Positions 35,487 through 43,748 of a stretch of 64,000 nucleotides of DNA are shown piece by piece. The DNA comes from Candidatus Fermentibacterota bacterium (GTDB lineage: Bacteria; Fermentibacterota; Fermentibacteria; Fermentibacterales; JCC-6). The DNA lies in the NCBI GenBank assembly GCA_014728175.1, contig WJMA01000003.1:1-64000 (forward strand), in the 5' to 3' direction. The notes under the pieces are model-generated. The model was not told the origin of the DNA and searched no databases. It was given only the letters and a program-made list of their open reading frames with translations. The number at the start of each line of letters is the position of its first letter. Positions within the stretch are counted from its first letter, which is position 1. Made by a program: the position numbers and the translations under genes.

Positions 35487-36623
35487 TCAGATATCGATCC
35501 TCTCGAACACCACTCCCGCAAAGGCCTCGCTCAGATCCTCGAACACCGGCTCCCCGACCAGGAACCTGTACATCTGGTCGGCCTTCTCCGCCGGATCAAC
35601 GTCCGAGAAGCGATCCGGGTAGAGTATCCTCCCCACGAAGTAGGCGTCGGCCAGGATGGATCCAAAGTTCTTGGTGTACCAGTTGTAGGGAAGCAGCCCG
35701 TACACCTCTCCGTCTTCTACCGCCGAAAGCCCCGTGTAGGCCGGGTCGTTGCGAAGCTCGTAAAGCGCGTTGGCCTGGGGGTCGGACTGTAACGTCGAGG
35801 CGTCTACGAACAGCACCTCCGGGTCCCAGGCTACGATCTGCTCCTTGGCCACGTCCGCATGCTCCTGGGGCTCTCCGTCCGGACCCCGCGCCATGTTCCG
35901 GGCATTGACCAGTTCCATCGGAGGGTAACCGGGCTCGGTGGACTGGAATCCGTGCGGCCCCCTGTAAGCGATGCCACCCACGTAGCAGCTCCGTTTTTCC
36001 TCCTGGGGTACGTCCGCGGTCCTGGCGTCCAGGTCCGCCATGGTCCGCTCCAGGAAGGAAATCACCTCCTCGGCCCGATCCTCCCTGCCCATCACCGTGC
36101 CCATTGTGCGCAGGGCATGGTAGAGCTCCTCCCTCCGGCCCCCGGAGAGGTTGCCGTAGTTGAGCACCACCACCGGTATGCCGGTCTTGTCCTGCAGCTC
36201 CAGCGGGTCCATCCCCATGTTGGGGTAGGTCTTGAATATCACCTGCGGTTGCGGGTCGAGGGCCACGATGAGCTCGGGATTGTCGTGGCCCCTGAACTCC
36301 CCGAAGACCGGAAGGTCCGCCAACTCCGGGTTGGCCATCGAGTAGGGCCGGGCGTCGAACCGGGGCCTCCGGCCCTCCATATCATCCACCGCCAACACCT
36401 TGTCCTCCGCCTGCAGGTAGCAGAGCAGCCTAAGGCATCCGGGACCGGAGCAGATCACCCGCTCGGGGCCAAGGGGTACGGTTAGCTCCCGTCCCATGCC
36501 GTCGACCACGGTCACCGTCGACGGCTCTTCGGTTTCGACCGGGGGTGGGGAAGCCTCCTGGGCTCCGCAGGAACAGAGAACCGCGATCACGATCGGGATC
36601 GTCGCGAACCAAGAGTTGCGCAT
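35487..36623 (-). CDS. Periplasmic substrate-binding lipoprotein of a FecB-type ABC importer
   Basis: A 378-aa protein. I start it at ATG 36623, with GAGGAGG 4 nt upstream; the lipobox VLCSC follows at about residue 17. It has the PeripBP_2 layout: DGMGRELTVPLGPERVICSG, GRRPRFDARPYS, PELIVALDPQPQVIFKTYP, and GIPVVVLNYGNL. The long N-terminal lobe with this wording resembles archaeal and deep-branching bacterial iron or corrinoid binding proteins. It captures the ligand for the FecCD/FecE pair downstream. Ligand unknown; no TonB receptor is in the window. Confidence 0.87.
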   Translation of the reverse strand: MRNSWFATIPIVIAVLCSCGAQEASPPPVETEEPSTVTVVDGMGRELTVPLGPERVICSGPGCLRLLCYLQAEDKVLAVDDMEGRRPRFDARPYSMANPELADLPVFGEFRGHDNPELIVALDPQPQVIFKTYPNMGMDPLELQDKTGIPVVVLNYGNLSGGRREELYHALRTMGTVMGREDRAEEVISFLERTMADLDARTADVPQEEKRSCYVGGIAYRGPHGFQSTEPGYPPMELVNARNMARGPDGEPQEHADVAKEQIVAWDPEVLFVDASTLQSDPQANALYELRNDPAYTGLSAVEDGEVYGLLPYNWYTKNFGSILADAYFVGRILYPDRFSDVDPAEKADQMYRFLVGEPVFEDLSEAFAGVVFERIDI

Positions 36624-36694
36624 TGGGCCTCCTCGTAGTGGAGTGATCGATGAATTCCGACGCAACGGGCAGAGATATTCCCGGCCGCTCCGCA

Positions 36695-36708
36695 GATCAA
36701 TGTTGATC
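36695..36708. promoter_or_regulatory. Short palindrome upstream of the ABC importer operon
   Basis: GATCAA-tg-TTGATC, a perfect 6+2+6 repeat, overlaps the tatC stop and lies about 72 nt before the binding-protein gene. It could be a repressor site, but it could also occur by chance. Confidence 0.2.
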
Positions 36709-37431
36709 GATGCCGGAACGTGCGTTCCCGCGGCCTCCGGCCAGCCTGGCCAGCAGAGCGCTTCCCTCGAACAGGAGATAAAGCGGCAGGGCCAGAGCCA
36801 CCTGGGTCATGGGGTCGGGCGGGGTGAGAAAGGCGGCCGCCACCAGAAGAGCCACCAGGACGTGGCTCCTGTACCTGCCCAGAGAGGAGGGTGACACCAC
36901 CCCCAGCTTGACCAGCAGCATGACCAGAAGGGGCAGCTGGAAGGCCAGGCCGAACACCAGAACGAATCCCCCCAGAAAGCTCACGTAGTTGGACAGGCTC
37001 CAGTTGCCAATTATCGCCCCCTCCTCGAAGCTCCGAAAGATTTCCACGGCCGGACGCAGCAGGACCGACCAGGCCAGAGCCACCCCTACCAGAAAGAGGA
37101 CCGCCGATGCGGTTGCCGCAAGCAGCGCCACCCTTCTCTCCCTCCTGTACAGACCGGGGGAGACGAACCTCCAGAACTGGTAGAAGACGACGGGAGAAGC
37201 CACTATCAGCCCGCACACCAGGGAGACCTTAAGGTGAACGGCGAACGCCTCGGGCGGGGACAGGGTCTGTAGATTCTCCGGACCGGTAGCCAGTATCAAC
37301 TTCAGTATGGGCTTGCTGGCAACTATGCCCCCCACCGTGCACACGGACACCGCCAACAGCGAGTAGAGCAACCTGCGCCTGAGCTCCTCCAGGTGGTCCC
37401 AGAAGGTTCCGAACAACCCCTCCTCGCTCAC
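36697..37431 (-). CDS. tatC: Twin-arginine translocase subunit TatC
   Basis: A 244-aa inner-membrane receptor for twin-arginine signal peptides, with six TM helices. FWDHLEELRRRLL at the N-terminus is the family signature, and the FVSPGLYRRER segment with the Glu-containing loop lies near residue 100; SNYVSFLGGFVLVFGLAFQLPLL and FLTPPDPMTQ follow. The start is GTG at 37431, overlapping the aroB stop as GTGA with GGGAG upstream. tatA/B are not in the window. Confidence 0.93.
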   Translation of the reverse strand: MSEEGLFGTFWDHLEELRRRLLYSLLAVSVCTVGGIVASKPILKLILATGPENLQTLSPPEAFAVHLKVSLVCGLIVASPVVFYQFWRFVSPGLYRRERRVALLAATASAVLFLVGVALAWSVLLRPAVEIFRSFEEGAIIGNWSLSNYVSFLGGFVLVFGLAFQLPLLVMLLVKLGVVSPSSLGRYRSHVLVALLVAAAFLTPPDPMTQVALALPLYLLFEGSALLARLAGGRGNARSGIDQH

Positions 37432-38477
37432 CGCAGCTCCCCCAGCGCCACCTCGAGCAGGGCGGCCTCCTCCCGGGGCGACAGGTTCTCCAGGCGGCAG
37501 TCCTCCCAATCGTACGGAAGGACCCATGTACGTCCGTCGCCCCCGGTCTTCTTGTCATGGTCCAGAAAGGAGGTCACAGCGGCCGGATCCACCTTGCCCT
37601 CCAGCCTTACCGGAAGACCGATGCTCTCCAGGATGCCGCGGAGCTCCCCGGCCAAGGCTGGTCTCCCTCCTCTTCGGGCGGCCATCGCCGCCGCACCCAG
37701 CATGCCCAGGCCCACCGCCTGCCCATGGCTGTACTCGAACCCCGAGGAGCTCTCCAGGGCGTGTCCCAGGGTGTGGCCCAGATTAAGAAGCCTTCGGCCG
37801 CCGAGGTCCCGAAGGTCTCGTGCCACTATGGCCCCCTTGGCCGCCAGACATCTCCGCACCAGCTCGGGCAGCCGGTCTTTCCCTACATCCGAACCCAGAA
37901 GCTCTGCTATATCCCTGTCCGCCAGGACCGATGTCTTCAACGCCTCGGCCATACCCTGCAGTACCTCCGCCCGGGGCAGGGTTCGAAGGAAGTCCGTGGC
38001 TACGACTACCAGCCCGGCCGGGTAGAAGGAGCCTATCTGGTTCTTGGCGCCGGCGAGGTTGACCCCGGTCTTGCCGCCCAGGCAGGCGTCCACCATGGCC
38101 AGCAGGGTGGTGGGAACCAGGACCAGTTCTATCCCCCGCAGCCAGATGGAAGCGGCGAAGGCGGCCACGTCACAGGTCAGGCCTCCCCCCACCGCTACCA
38201 GCGAACCGTCCCGGTGAGTACCGCTTTCGAACATGGCAGCGCACAGGGATTCCACCGTCCGCACGGTCTTCAGGTCCTCCCGGGCATCCACTGTGAAGAC
38301 CTCCGCCGGTTCCGGGCGAATCGCTCTGACTATCTCGCTTTCCCAGAGCCTCCATACCTCGGAGTCCACCACCAGAAACGGCGATGACCCGGAACGGAGC
38401 TGGACCGCATCGGCGTCCAGGATCCGGTTCACCTTGACCTCGGTCGACGAAGGAGAAACGGACCAATCGAATCTCAT
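37428..38477 (-). CDS. aroB: 3-dehydroquinate synthase
   Basis: An NAD- and metal-dependent enzyme of 349 aa that converts DAHP to 3-dehydroquinate in aromatic amino acid synthesis. Family landmarks are GGGLTCDVAAFAAS, PTTLLAMVDACLGGKTGVNL, and the metal-binding Glu and His residues with NLGHTLGHALE. GGGAAG lies about 8 nt before the ATG. It overlaps tatC by 4 nt and follows the exchanger gene by 24 nt. Confidence 0.95.
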   Translation of the reverse strand: MRFDWSVSPSSTEVKVNRILDADAVQLRSGSSPFLVVDSEVWRLWESEIVRAIRPEPAEVFTVDAREDLKTVRTVESLCAAMFESGTHRDGSLVAVGGGLTCDVAAFAASIWLRGIELVLVPTTLLAMVDACLGGKTGVNLAGAKNQIGSFYPAGLVVVATDFLRTLPRAEVLQGMAEALKTSVLADRDIAELLGSDVGKDRLPELVRRCLAAKGAIVARDLRDLGGRRLLNLGHTLGHALESSSGFEYSHGQAVGLGMLGAAAMAARRGGRPALAGELRGILESIGLPVRLEGKVDPAAVTSFLDHDKKTGGDGRTWVLPYDWEDCRLENLSPREEAALLEVALGELR

Positions 38478-38501
38478 GCCAACTTCCCCCGCACCAGCCT
38501 T

Positions 38502-39467
38502 TTACTTCCTCACCACCACGAAGGCCACGTAGCCGAAGTAGATCAGAAGCAGCAACAGCCCTTCTATCCTGCTGGTCTTCTTGCTGGAGGCCATGAAGAT
38601 GAACAGTACGATGGTGATCCCCAGCACCACGAACAGATCTACGAGGGCGTGCACCGGAAACGCTATAGGCTTTATCGCCGCGGTGAGCCCCAGAACGAAA
38701 AGGATGTTGAATATGTTACTACCTATTACGTTGCCCAGGGCCATGTCCCATTGCTTGTGCCGGGCCGCGGACACGGTGGTGGCCACTTCCGGCAGCGAGG
38801 TGCCCAGGGCCACCACGGTCACGCTTATCAGCGTCTCGCTGACTCCCCAGTTCCTGGCGATGAGCACGGCGTTGTCCACTGTAAGGTGTCCTCCCAAAAC
38901 TACCCCGCCTATACCGCCCAGGGTCATCGCTGATGCGGTCAGGAAGTTGGAGGGCTTCCTCTCCACCTTCGAAACCTCTTCCTCTGCCAGAAGCTTACGC
39001 CGGTCCGAGCGGGCCATCAGCATCAAGTAGTACAGGTAGGCCGCGAACATCGCCAGCAGAACCAGGGCCTCCAGGCGGGACAGGGTGTGTGCGGCTCCCC
39101 GCATCCACCAGTCCATGCTGAACAGCATCAGCATCAGGGCGGCCAGGAAGCTGTAGGGTATCTCCTTCCAGGTGACGCTGTCCGATCTGGGTAGACCGAA
39201 GATCAGCGCCGGCAGGGACAGGGCCAGCCCTATGTTGGCCACGTTGCTTCCTATGATGTTACCGAACGATACGGTGGAATGGCCGCTGAGCGCGGCTTTG
39301 ATCGAAACCGCGGCCTCCGGCGCGCTGGTACCCAGCGAGGCTACTCCCAGGCCGATGAGAAGTGGAGAGACTCCCGCCAGGACCGAAAGCTGGCTGCCAC
39401 CCCGGACCAGGTAGTCCCCACCCATGACCAGGAGCACGAAGCCGACCAGCAGAAGCAGATAGGTCAT
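38502..39467 (-). CDS. Na+/Ca2+ exchanger family (YrbG/CaxA-like) antiporter
   Basis: A 321-aa protein with ten TM helices in two inverted halves. Both alpha-repeats are clear: GTSAPEAAVS with GNIIGSNVANIG, and GTSLPEVATT with GNVIGSNIFNIL. It probably exchanges Ca2+ for Na+ or H+ at the inner membrane. The start at ATG 39467 gives the usual first helix (TYLLLLVGFVLLVMG), but no SD is seen. It lies 20 nt after the lipoprotein gene in the same direction. Confidence 0.92.
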   Translation of the reverse strand: MTYLLLLVGFVLLVMGGDYLVRGGSQLSVLAGVSPLLIGLGVASLGTSAPEAAVSIKAALSGHSTVSFGNIIGSNVANIGLALSLPALIFGLPRSDSVTWKEIPYSFLAALMLMLFSMDWWMRGAAHTLSRLEALVLLAMFAAYLYYLMLMARSDRRKLLAEEEVSKVERKPSNFLTASAMTLGGIGGVVLGGHLTVDNAVLIARNWGVSETLISVTVVALGTSLPEVATTVSAARHKQWDMALGNVIGSNIFNILFVLGLTAAIKPIAFPVHALVDLFVVLGITIVLFIFMASSKKTSRIEGLLLLLIYFGYVAFVVVRK

Positions 39468-39487
39468 GCTGCGGGCTGGGTCAGCGG

Positions 39488-40150
39488 TTACTGCCCGGGG
39501 CTGTAGCCCGAGAGAACCAGGGTGCTGTCCGGGGTCGTCTTCTTGACCATTCCCACGTCCGGGGCCAGCCAGATGTTGCGGGTGACGTAAGTGGTCTCCG
39601 GCTCGTAGCCGCCGGTTTGGATCCAGTCGATGGTCCTCTCTGCCTGCCGCAGATGGTAGCAGCTCTCCCACGTACCGGTGGAGTCGGATACGGTCTCCAG
39701 ACCCATCACCTCGACGGTTCTCCTCCAGTTATGGGTTATGGTCACTCCCTGGACCGTGGTAGAGGCCGAGGCGGTATCGGTCCTGCAGTACCCCATGGTA
39801 AGCGGCCATTCCAGGTAGGTCACCCAGGACTGGTACACCGGGACCTCGTAACCGTTGAACATCACCCGGTGGTCCTCGTAGTGATCCAGACGGCCTGCCT
39901 CGTTCACGAAGTAGGCGTAGTCGGTTCCCCTCTGGATCTTGTAGCAGCCTCTCTGGGACTTAACGGTCTGGTCGACCACCGTGACTATCAGGCTTCCTCC
40001 CCCGGAGAGCTCGTAGTCCCACTGGGTGCCCACAGGGCTGACCGGGTAGTAGTTGGCGGCCAGCCTAAAGAACAGGGGATTCCTCCCGCATCCGCAAAGC
40101 ATTGCGATTGCAGGCACCAACGCCAGCGATACGAAAACTTTGCGGCTCAT
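39488..40150 (-). CDS. Lipoprotein of unknown function
   Basis: A 220-aa protein starting at ATG 40150, which overlaps the barrel gene as ATGA; AGGAGGG lies about 10 nt upstream. The lipobox MLCGC marks residue 20. The mature domain is beta-rich, with YYPVSPVGTQWDYEL near the N-terminus, a recurrent start of DUF-type calycin-like lipoproteins in FCB bacteria, and a Cys pair in CYKI and CYHL. Probably periplasmic, coupled to the barrel protein. Function unknown. Confidence 0.6.
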   Translation of the reverse strand: MSRKVFVSLALVPAIAMLCGCGRNPLFFRLAANYYPVSPVGTQWDYELSGGGSLIVTVVDQTVKSQRGCYKIQRGTDYAYFVNEAGRLDHYEDHRVMFNGYEVPVYQSWVTYLEWPLTMGYCRTDTASASTTVQGVTITHNWRRTVEVMGLETVSDSTGTWESCYHLRQAERTIDWIQTGGYEPETTYVTRNIWLAPDVGMVKKTTPDSTLVLSGYSPGQ

Positions 40151-40677
40151 AACAGATCCACCCTCCTGGACAGGCACAGCACCAAGCCGAACGACTCCGC
40201 CGACTGCTCCTGTCCCAGAGCCCCGCTCAGGTCGAAGCCCGTCTTTCCCTTGAACCCCGAGCCCAGACCGAACTCCCATCTAAAGCCAGCCCGCCACCAG
40301 GGATCCCACGTGGACGGATCCGAGTTGCCCCTGCTGGAAAGCGAGGAACGGGCCATTCCCAGGCCCAGCTCCACCCCCGGGTTGAACGAGCTGGAAGAGG
40401 GATTTATGTAGGCGGCGAACAGGGCCTCCGGGGCGATCATGGACAACGATGCGTCACCGTCGTAGCCGTCACCGTACAAAGATGCGTTGAGGCCCATTCC
40501 GGTCTGAAGGTAGCGGTTCATGCGGTAAGAGGCCCAGCCGCGCAGCGAGACGCCGCTGCCCAGGTATTGGCCCCAGTCGCCCACCGGATAGAGCAACCCG
40601 GAGCCCACTCCCACCTCGAAGTCCATCGCCGGGGCCAGAGCCATCACCACCAGCAGCAAAAGCGAGGCGAATTTCAA
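40147..40677 (-). CDS. Small outer-membrane beta-barrel-like protein
   Basis: A 176-aa protein with a signal peptide (about 1-17, ending LAPAM) and alternating aromatic-glycine strands (GVGSGLLYPVGDWGQYLG, WWRAGFRWEFGLGSG). The size would suit an 8-stranded barrel. The start is TTG at 40677, with AGGAGGAG 3-5 nt upstream. It is coupled to the lipoprotein gene, so the two may act together at the outer membrane. No named family recognised. Confidence 0.55.
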   Translation of the reverse strand: MKFASLLLLVVMALAPAMDFEVGVGSGLLYPVGDWGQYLGSGVSLRGWASYRMNRYLQTGMGLNASLYGDGYDGDASLSMIAPEALFAAYINPSSSSFNPGVELGLGMARSSLSSRGNSDPSTWDPWWRAGFRWEFGLGSGFKGKTGFDLSGALGQEQSAESFGLVLCLSRRVDLL

Positions 40678-40686
40678 GTTCTCCTC

Positions 40687-41448
40687 CTATCCGAGATCTA
40701 TGCAGTCCAGCGCCCGGCTCTGCATCCCCGCCATCAGCCTGGTGGGGCCGGCGGCGTCGGCCGCCACCTCCAGGGCCAGCCCGGGCTCGTTGTTCTCCTC
40801 GCTCAGGTGAGCCAGCACCACCACCGAAAGCCCGGGATGGACCAGCCCGCCCAGGAGCTCTGCAGCGCAGTCGTTGGAAAGATGACCTACGCTGGAGGCT
40901 ATCCTCTGTTTCAAGGGCCAGGGGTAAGAACCGGACCAGAGCATGTCCTCGTCGTGGTTGAACTCCAGCACCATGGCCGTGCAACCGCTCAGGCTGTGCC
41001 TGACCAGAGGCCCGGCGGAGCCCAAATCGGTAGCCATTCCCAACCGTCCCCCGGACCACTCGATTACATACCCACTGGGGTCTGCCGCGTCATGGGGAAC
41101 GCGGAAGCTGGTCACCTCGAACGGACCGATCTCTGCGGTCCGTCCGTTCTCGAAGGCCACCAGATCGGGAAGCTTGCCCAGGCTGCGTTCCGCAGCGATT
41201 GCCGTTCCCGGGGAGGAGAGAACGGGAATTCCGTACGACCGGGCCAGAATGCCCACCCCGCGGGCATGGTCGTTATGCTCGTGGCTGAGCAGTATGCACC
41301 GGGGCCTTACGCCCGTCAGGCCGCAGCTCTCCAGCCTTCGGGCGTGCTCTACGCCGCTCAGGCCGGAATCTACGAACAGGGCCTGCGAGTCGTGCTCCAC
41401 CACGAAGGCGTTGCCCCGGCTGCCGCTGGCCAGAACGGCCAGCCTCAT
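40687..41448 (-). CDS. Metallo-beta-lactamase-fold hydrolase, WalJ/YycJ-like
   Basis: A 253-aa protein with the MBL fold. It begins LAVLASGSRGNAFVVE, the YycJ/WalJ signature; the metal motif is LLSHEHNDHARG near residue 54, with further ligands in VPHDAADP and the HLS segment near 190. WalJ-type proteins are linked to DNA or nucleic-acid metabolism and cell-wall coordination in Firmicutes, but the reaction here is unproven. It overlaps the glycosidase gene by ATGA. Confidence 0.85.
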   Translation of the reverse strand: MRLAVLASGSRGNAFVVEHDSQALFVDSGLSGVEHARRLESCGLTGVRPRCILLSHEHNDHARGVGILARSYGIPVLSSPGTAIAAERSLGKLPDLVAFENGRTAEIGPFEVTSFRVPHDAADPSGYVIEWSGGRLGMATDLGSAGPLVRHSLSGCTAMVLEFNHDEDMLWSGSYPWPLKQRIASSVGHLSNDCAAELLGGLVHPGLSVVVLAHLSEENNEPGLALEVAADAAGPTRLMAGMQSRALDCIDLG

Positions 41449-42605
41449 TCCTCCACTCTCCCCTGCTGCCAGACCCTGTGCATCATGGTGGGAGGCACCC
41501 CGGATCGGGACGGAAGGCTCACGTCGTTCCAGAAACGGCGCAGGGTGGACGCGTCAGACTCTCTCATGGAGTTCAGGCTGAACAGGCAAAGGCCCCCGCA
41601 CCCCCCCCGAAGCGCTTCCATCCCTCCCTGCAGGGCCGAGGCAAGCGACTGGTTGTACACGGCCACTCCGTACACGACGCTGCAGGGCCTTACCGCTCCG
41701 GCCATCAGCGCCAGGTCCTCTGCCCGCTGAAGGTTGGTCGTATAGGCCATGGGGCAAACGAAATCGACCAGCCCCTTCCTCAGCCAGCTCCGCCAGTCGC
41801 AGCCGAAGCTGCCCGCCGCCTGGTAGGGGTCGGCGATCACGGCGGCCGAGAGCCTTATTGCCGGATCTATCCTGTCCAGGGACGCCCTGATGGTGACCAC
41901 GGTCTCCGTCACCTGCTCCTGCCTCCAGGAGGTCCAGCTCTCGGCGGCATCCGCCGTATCGGAGTAAACCGGCGAGACGGCGGGATCTATTCCCCGTTCG
42001 AAGAGGAACCCGGCCCTGGCCGCAGGCTCGTAGCCGAAGGAGGACGAGGGATACCTGACGTAGTCCAGATGGATGCCGTCAACCTCGTACTCACGGGCCA
42101 GCTCTCCCGCTACGTCGGCCATCAGCTCCCTCACCCCAGGGACCGCCGGCGACAGCATCGCCCCCACGATTCCGGCCTCTTCGCATTGCTGACGGGTGTA
42201 ATCTCTGGTGGAGCGACCGCGGCGGTCGGCGGTGAACCATTCCGGATGGCTGTTGTAGACATGGGTGGAGTCGGTTGGCTCCCATGGAGCCGACCACACC
42301 AGGAACACGTTTATCCAGGCATGTACCTGCATTCCCATGGGCTTTGCCCTGGCAATGAGGTAGCCCAGGGGATCGAATTCGCCCACCGGGGAAGCTGCGG
42401 GAAGGACCTCCGACCGGTAGTACGCCTCTCCCCGGCCCACTACCTGGACCAGCAATCCGTCCGCGCCGCTGTTTTGGGCCAGGGACAGGAGCCGCTCCAC
42501 GGACTCCCGTCCGGTGAGTCCGTCTCTCACCACCCAGAACAACCTTCCACCCGGCCGGGCGGGACCCAGAGCGGAAAGCAGAGAGAGAAGCAGAGCGATA
42601 GTCAA
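41445..42605 (-). CDS. Secreted glycosyl-hydrolase-like protein, GHL10 (DUF187/YngK) family
   Basis: A 386-aa exported protein. The start is TTG at 42605, with GTGAGGA upstream, and gives a signal peptide of about 15-18 residues. The TIM barrel shows MQVHAWINVFLVW, EVDGIHLDYVRYP (catalytic-type Asp), and VDFVCPMAYTT. The family is thought to act on peptidoglycan or other surface glycans. It is coupled to the MBL gene by 4 nt and follows the NifS-like gene by 20 nt. Confidence 0.85.
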   Translation of the reverse strand: MTIALLLSLLSALGPARPGGRLFWVVRDGLTGRESVERLLSLAQNSGADGLLVQVVGRGEAYYRSEVLPAASPVGEFDPLGYLIARAKPMGMQVHAWINVFLVWSAPWEPTDSTHVYNSHPEWFTADRRGRSTRDYTRQQCEEAGIVGAMLSPAVPGVRELMADVAGELAREYEVDGIHLDYVRYPSSSFGYEPAARAGFLFERGIDPAVSPVYSDTADAAESWTSWRQEQVTETVVTIRASLDRIDPAIRLSAAVIADPYQAAGSFGCDWRSWLRKGLVDFVCPMAYTTNLQRAEDLALMAGAVRPCSVVYGVAVYNQSLASALQGGMEALRGGCGGLCLFSLNSMRESDASTLRRFWNDVSLPSRSGVPPTMMHRVWQQGRVEE

Positions 42606-42625
42606 ATTTTCCTCACCTCACTCGA

Positions 42626-43723
42626 TCATAAGAGATCGCAGAGGGTTCTGGCAAAGAGTTCGGCGTCCACGATGCTGTTGGTGCAGTAGAAGCACCCACC
42701 CACGAAGCTGTCCGGGTTGACCTCCTCTCCGAAGACGCTCCGGAGAAAGGACTTCCTGGCCAGGGAGTCGTGGCAGGCAACCACCATTCCGGACACGTCC
42801 AGCCTGGCATGGAGACCCTCCCTGACTTCCGGGCCCAGGTCGAGCAGGAACGCCCCGGGCACCCTGGAGACTTTTCTTCCGAACAGCTCGAATTCTACGT
42901 CCTTTTCGCGAAGGTGCGCAAGCACGACCTCGGTCAGCCTTTCCACGGTCGACCGCCTTGCCGAGAGCACCCGGGAGGCCTCCTTCATTGCAGCGGTCAT
43001 CCCGGCCAGCCCCGGAAGGTTGGGCAAGGAGGGAGGGAGTGGACCGGCCTCCAGACCGCAGCCCTTCGGTCCCCTGCAAACCACGGCGCCCATACCCGGA
43101 GGGCCTCCCAACAGATGGGAGGATATCGAAACCACGTCCACGGGAGGATCGGAGAGATCCAGCTTCACCCGGCCCGCTACGCAGCCGGCATCGCAGTGCA
43201 GCAACACCTCCCGATCCCTGCAGATCTTGGATATCTCGTCCACCGGGTTCAACACCCCGCTTACCGGCGACGCCGAGGATACGCTGACCAGACCGGTCCG
43301 GGGCCCGATAAGACTTTCCAGCTCCGCGGGTTCCACCCTGCCGTCGCCGGCCACCCCGGTCAGGGAAACGCTGCTACCCTCCGCGGCGAGAGCCCTCAAC
43401 GAGTCCAGCGTGGAGGAATCTTCCAGAGTCGTGGACACCACGTGATCCTTGCCGGCGCTGCGCTGACTCCTTCCCAGGGCCAGCACGGCGATGCGGTTGG
43501 CTTCCGCTCCTCCCGAACAGAACCTGCAGGCCTCCCCACTCACGATGGCAATTATCTCGTCTTCCCTGCTTCTCAAGAAGTCGCGGGTGGCCCTTCCCGC
43601 AGAGTTCGAGCTGTAGCGGCTGCCCACCTGGTTCTGCAGCGTCTGGACAACGGCCTCCCGGGCCTCGGAAATCATGGGCGTGGCGGTGAGGTTGTCGAGG
43701 TACACCCTAGTCTTCTCGTTCAT
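42626..43723 (-). CDS. Cysteine-desulfurase-fold protein lacking the catalytic lysine
   Basis: A 365-aa fold type I aminotransferase-like protein clearly related to NifS/IscS: VYLDNLTATP at the N-terminus, SGGAEANRIAV, LLHCDAG, and GGPPGMGAVV. Several catalytic residues differ. The PLP-binding Lys after His203 is Leu204 (CTG), the PLP-stacking His is Asp102 (EDSST), Gln is Cys181, and the NNE segment is ASPVSG. Asp178 is kept. It probably does not act as a normal desulfurase. GGGAGGGGG lies ahead of the ATG. It sits between gpsA and the glycosidase gene. A non-catalytic or altered role is inferred. Confidence 0.75.
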   Translation of the reverse strand: MNEKTRVYLDNLTATPMISEAREAVVQTLQNQVGSRYSSNSAGRATRDFLRSREDEIIAIVSGEACRFCSGGAEANRIAVLALGRSQRSAGKDHVVSTTLEDSSTLDSLRALAAEGSSVSLTGVAGDGRVEPAELESLIGPRTGLVSVSSASPVSGVLNPVDEISKICRDREVLLHCDAGCVAGRVKLDLSDPPVDVVSISSHLLGGPPGMGAVVCRGPKGCGLEAGPLPPSLPNLPGLAGMTAAMKEASRVLSARRSTVERLTEVVLAHLREKDVEFELFGRKVSRVPGAFLLDLGPEVREGLHARLDVSGMVVACHDSLARKSFLRSVFGEEVNPDSFVGGCFYCTNSIVDAELFARTLCDLL

Positions 43724-43748
43724 CCAGCCCCCTCCCTCGATTTACGCT

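Noticed and set aside
36695-36708. Fur or other metal-regulator box at the ABC importer
   Set aside because: The GATCAA/TTGATC palindrome does not match the Fur consensus, and a 14-bp palindrome overlapping a coding end can arise by chance; kept only as a low-confidence site.
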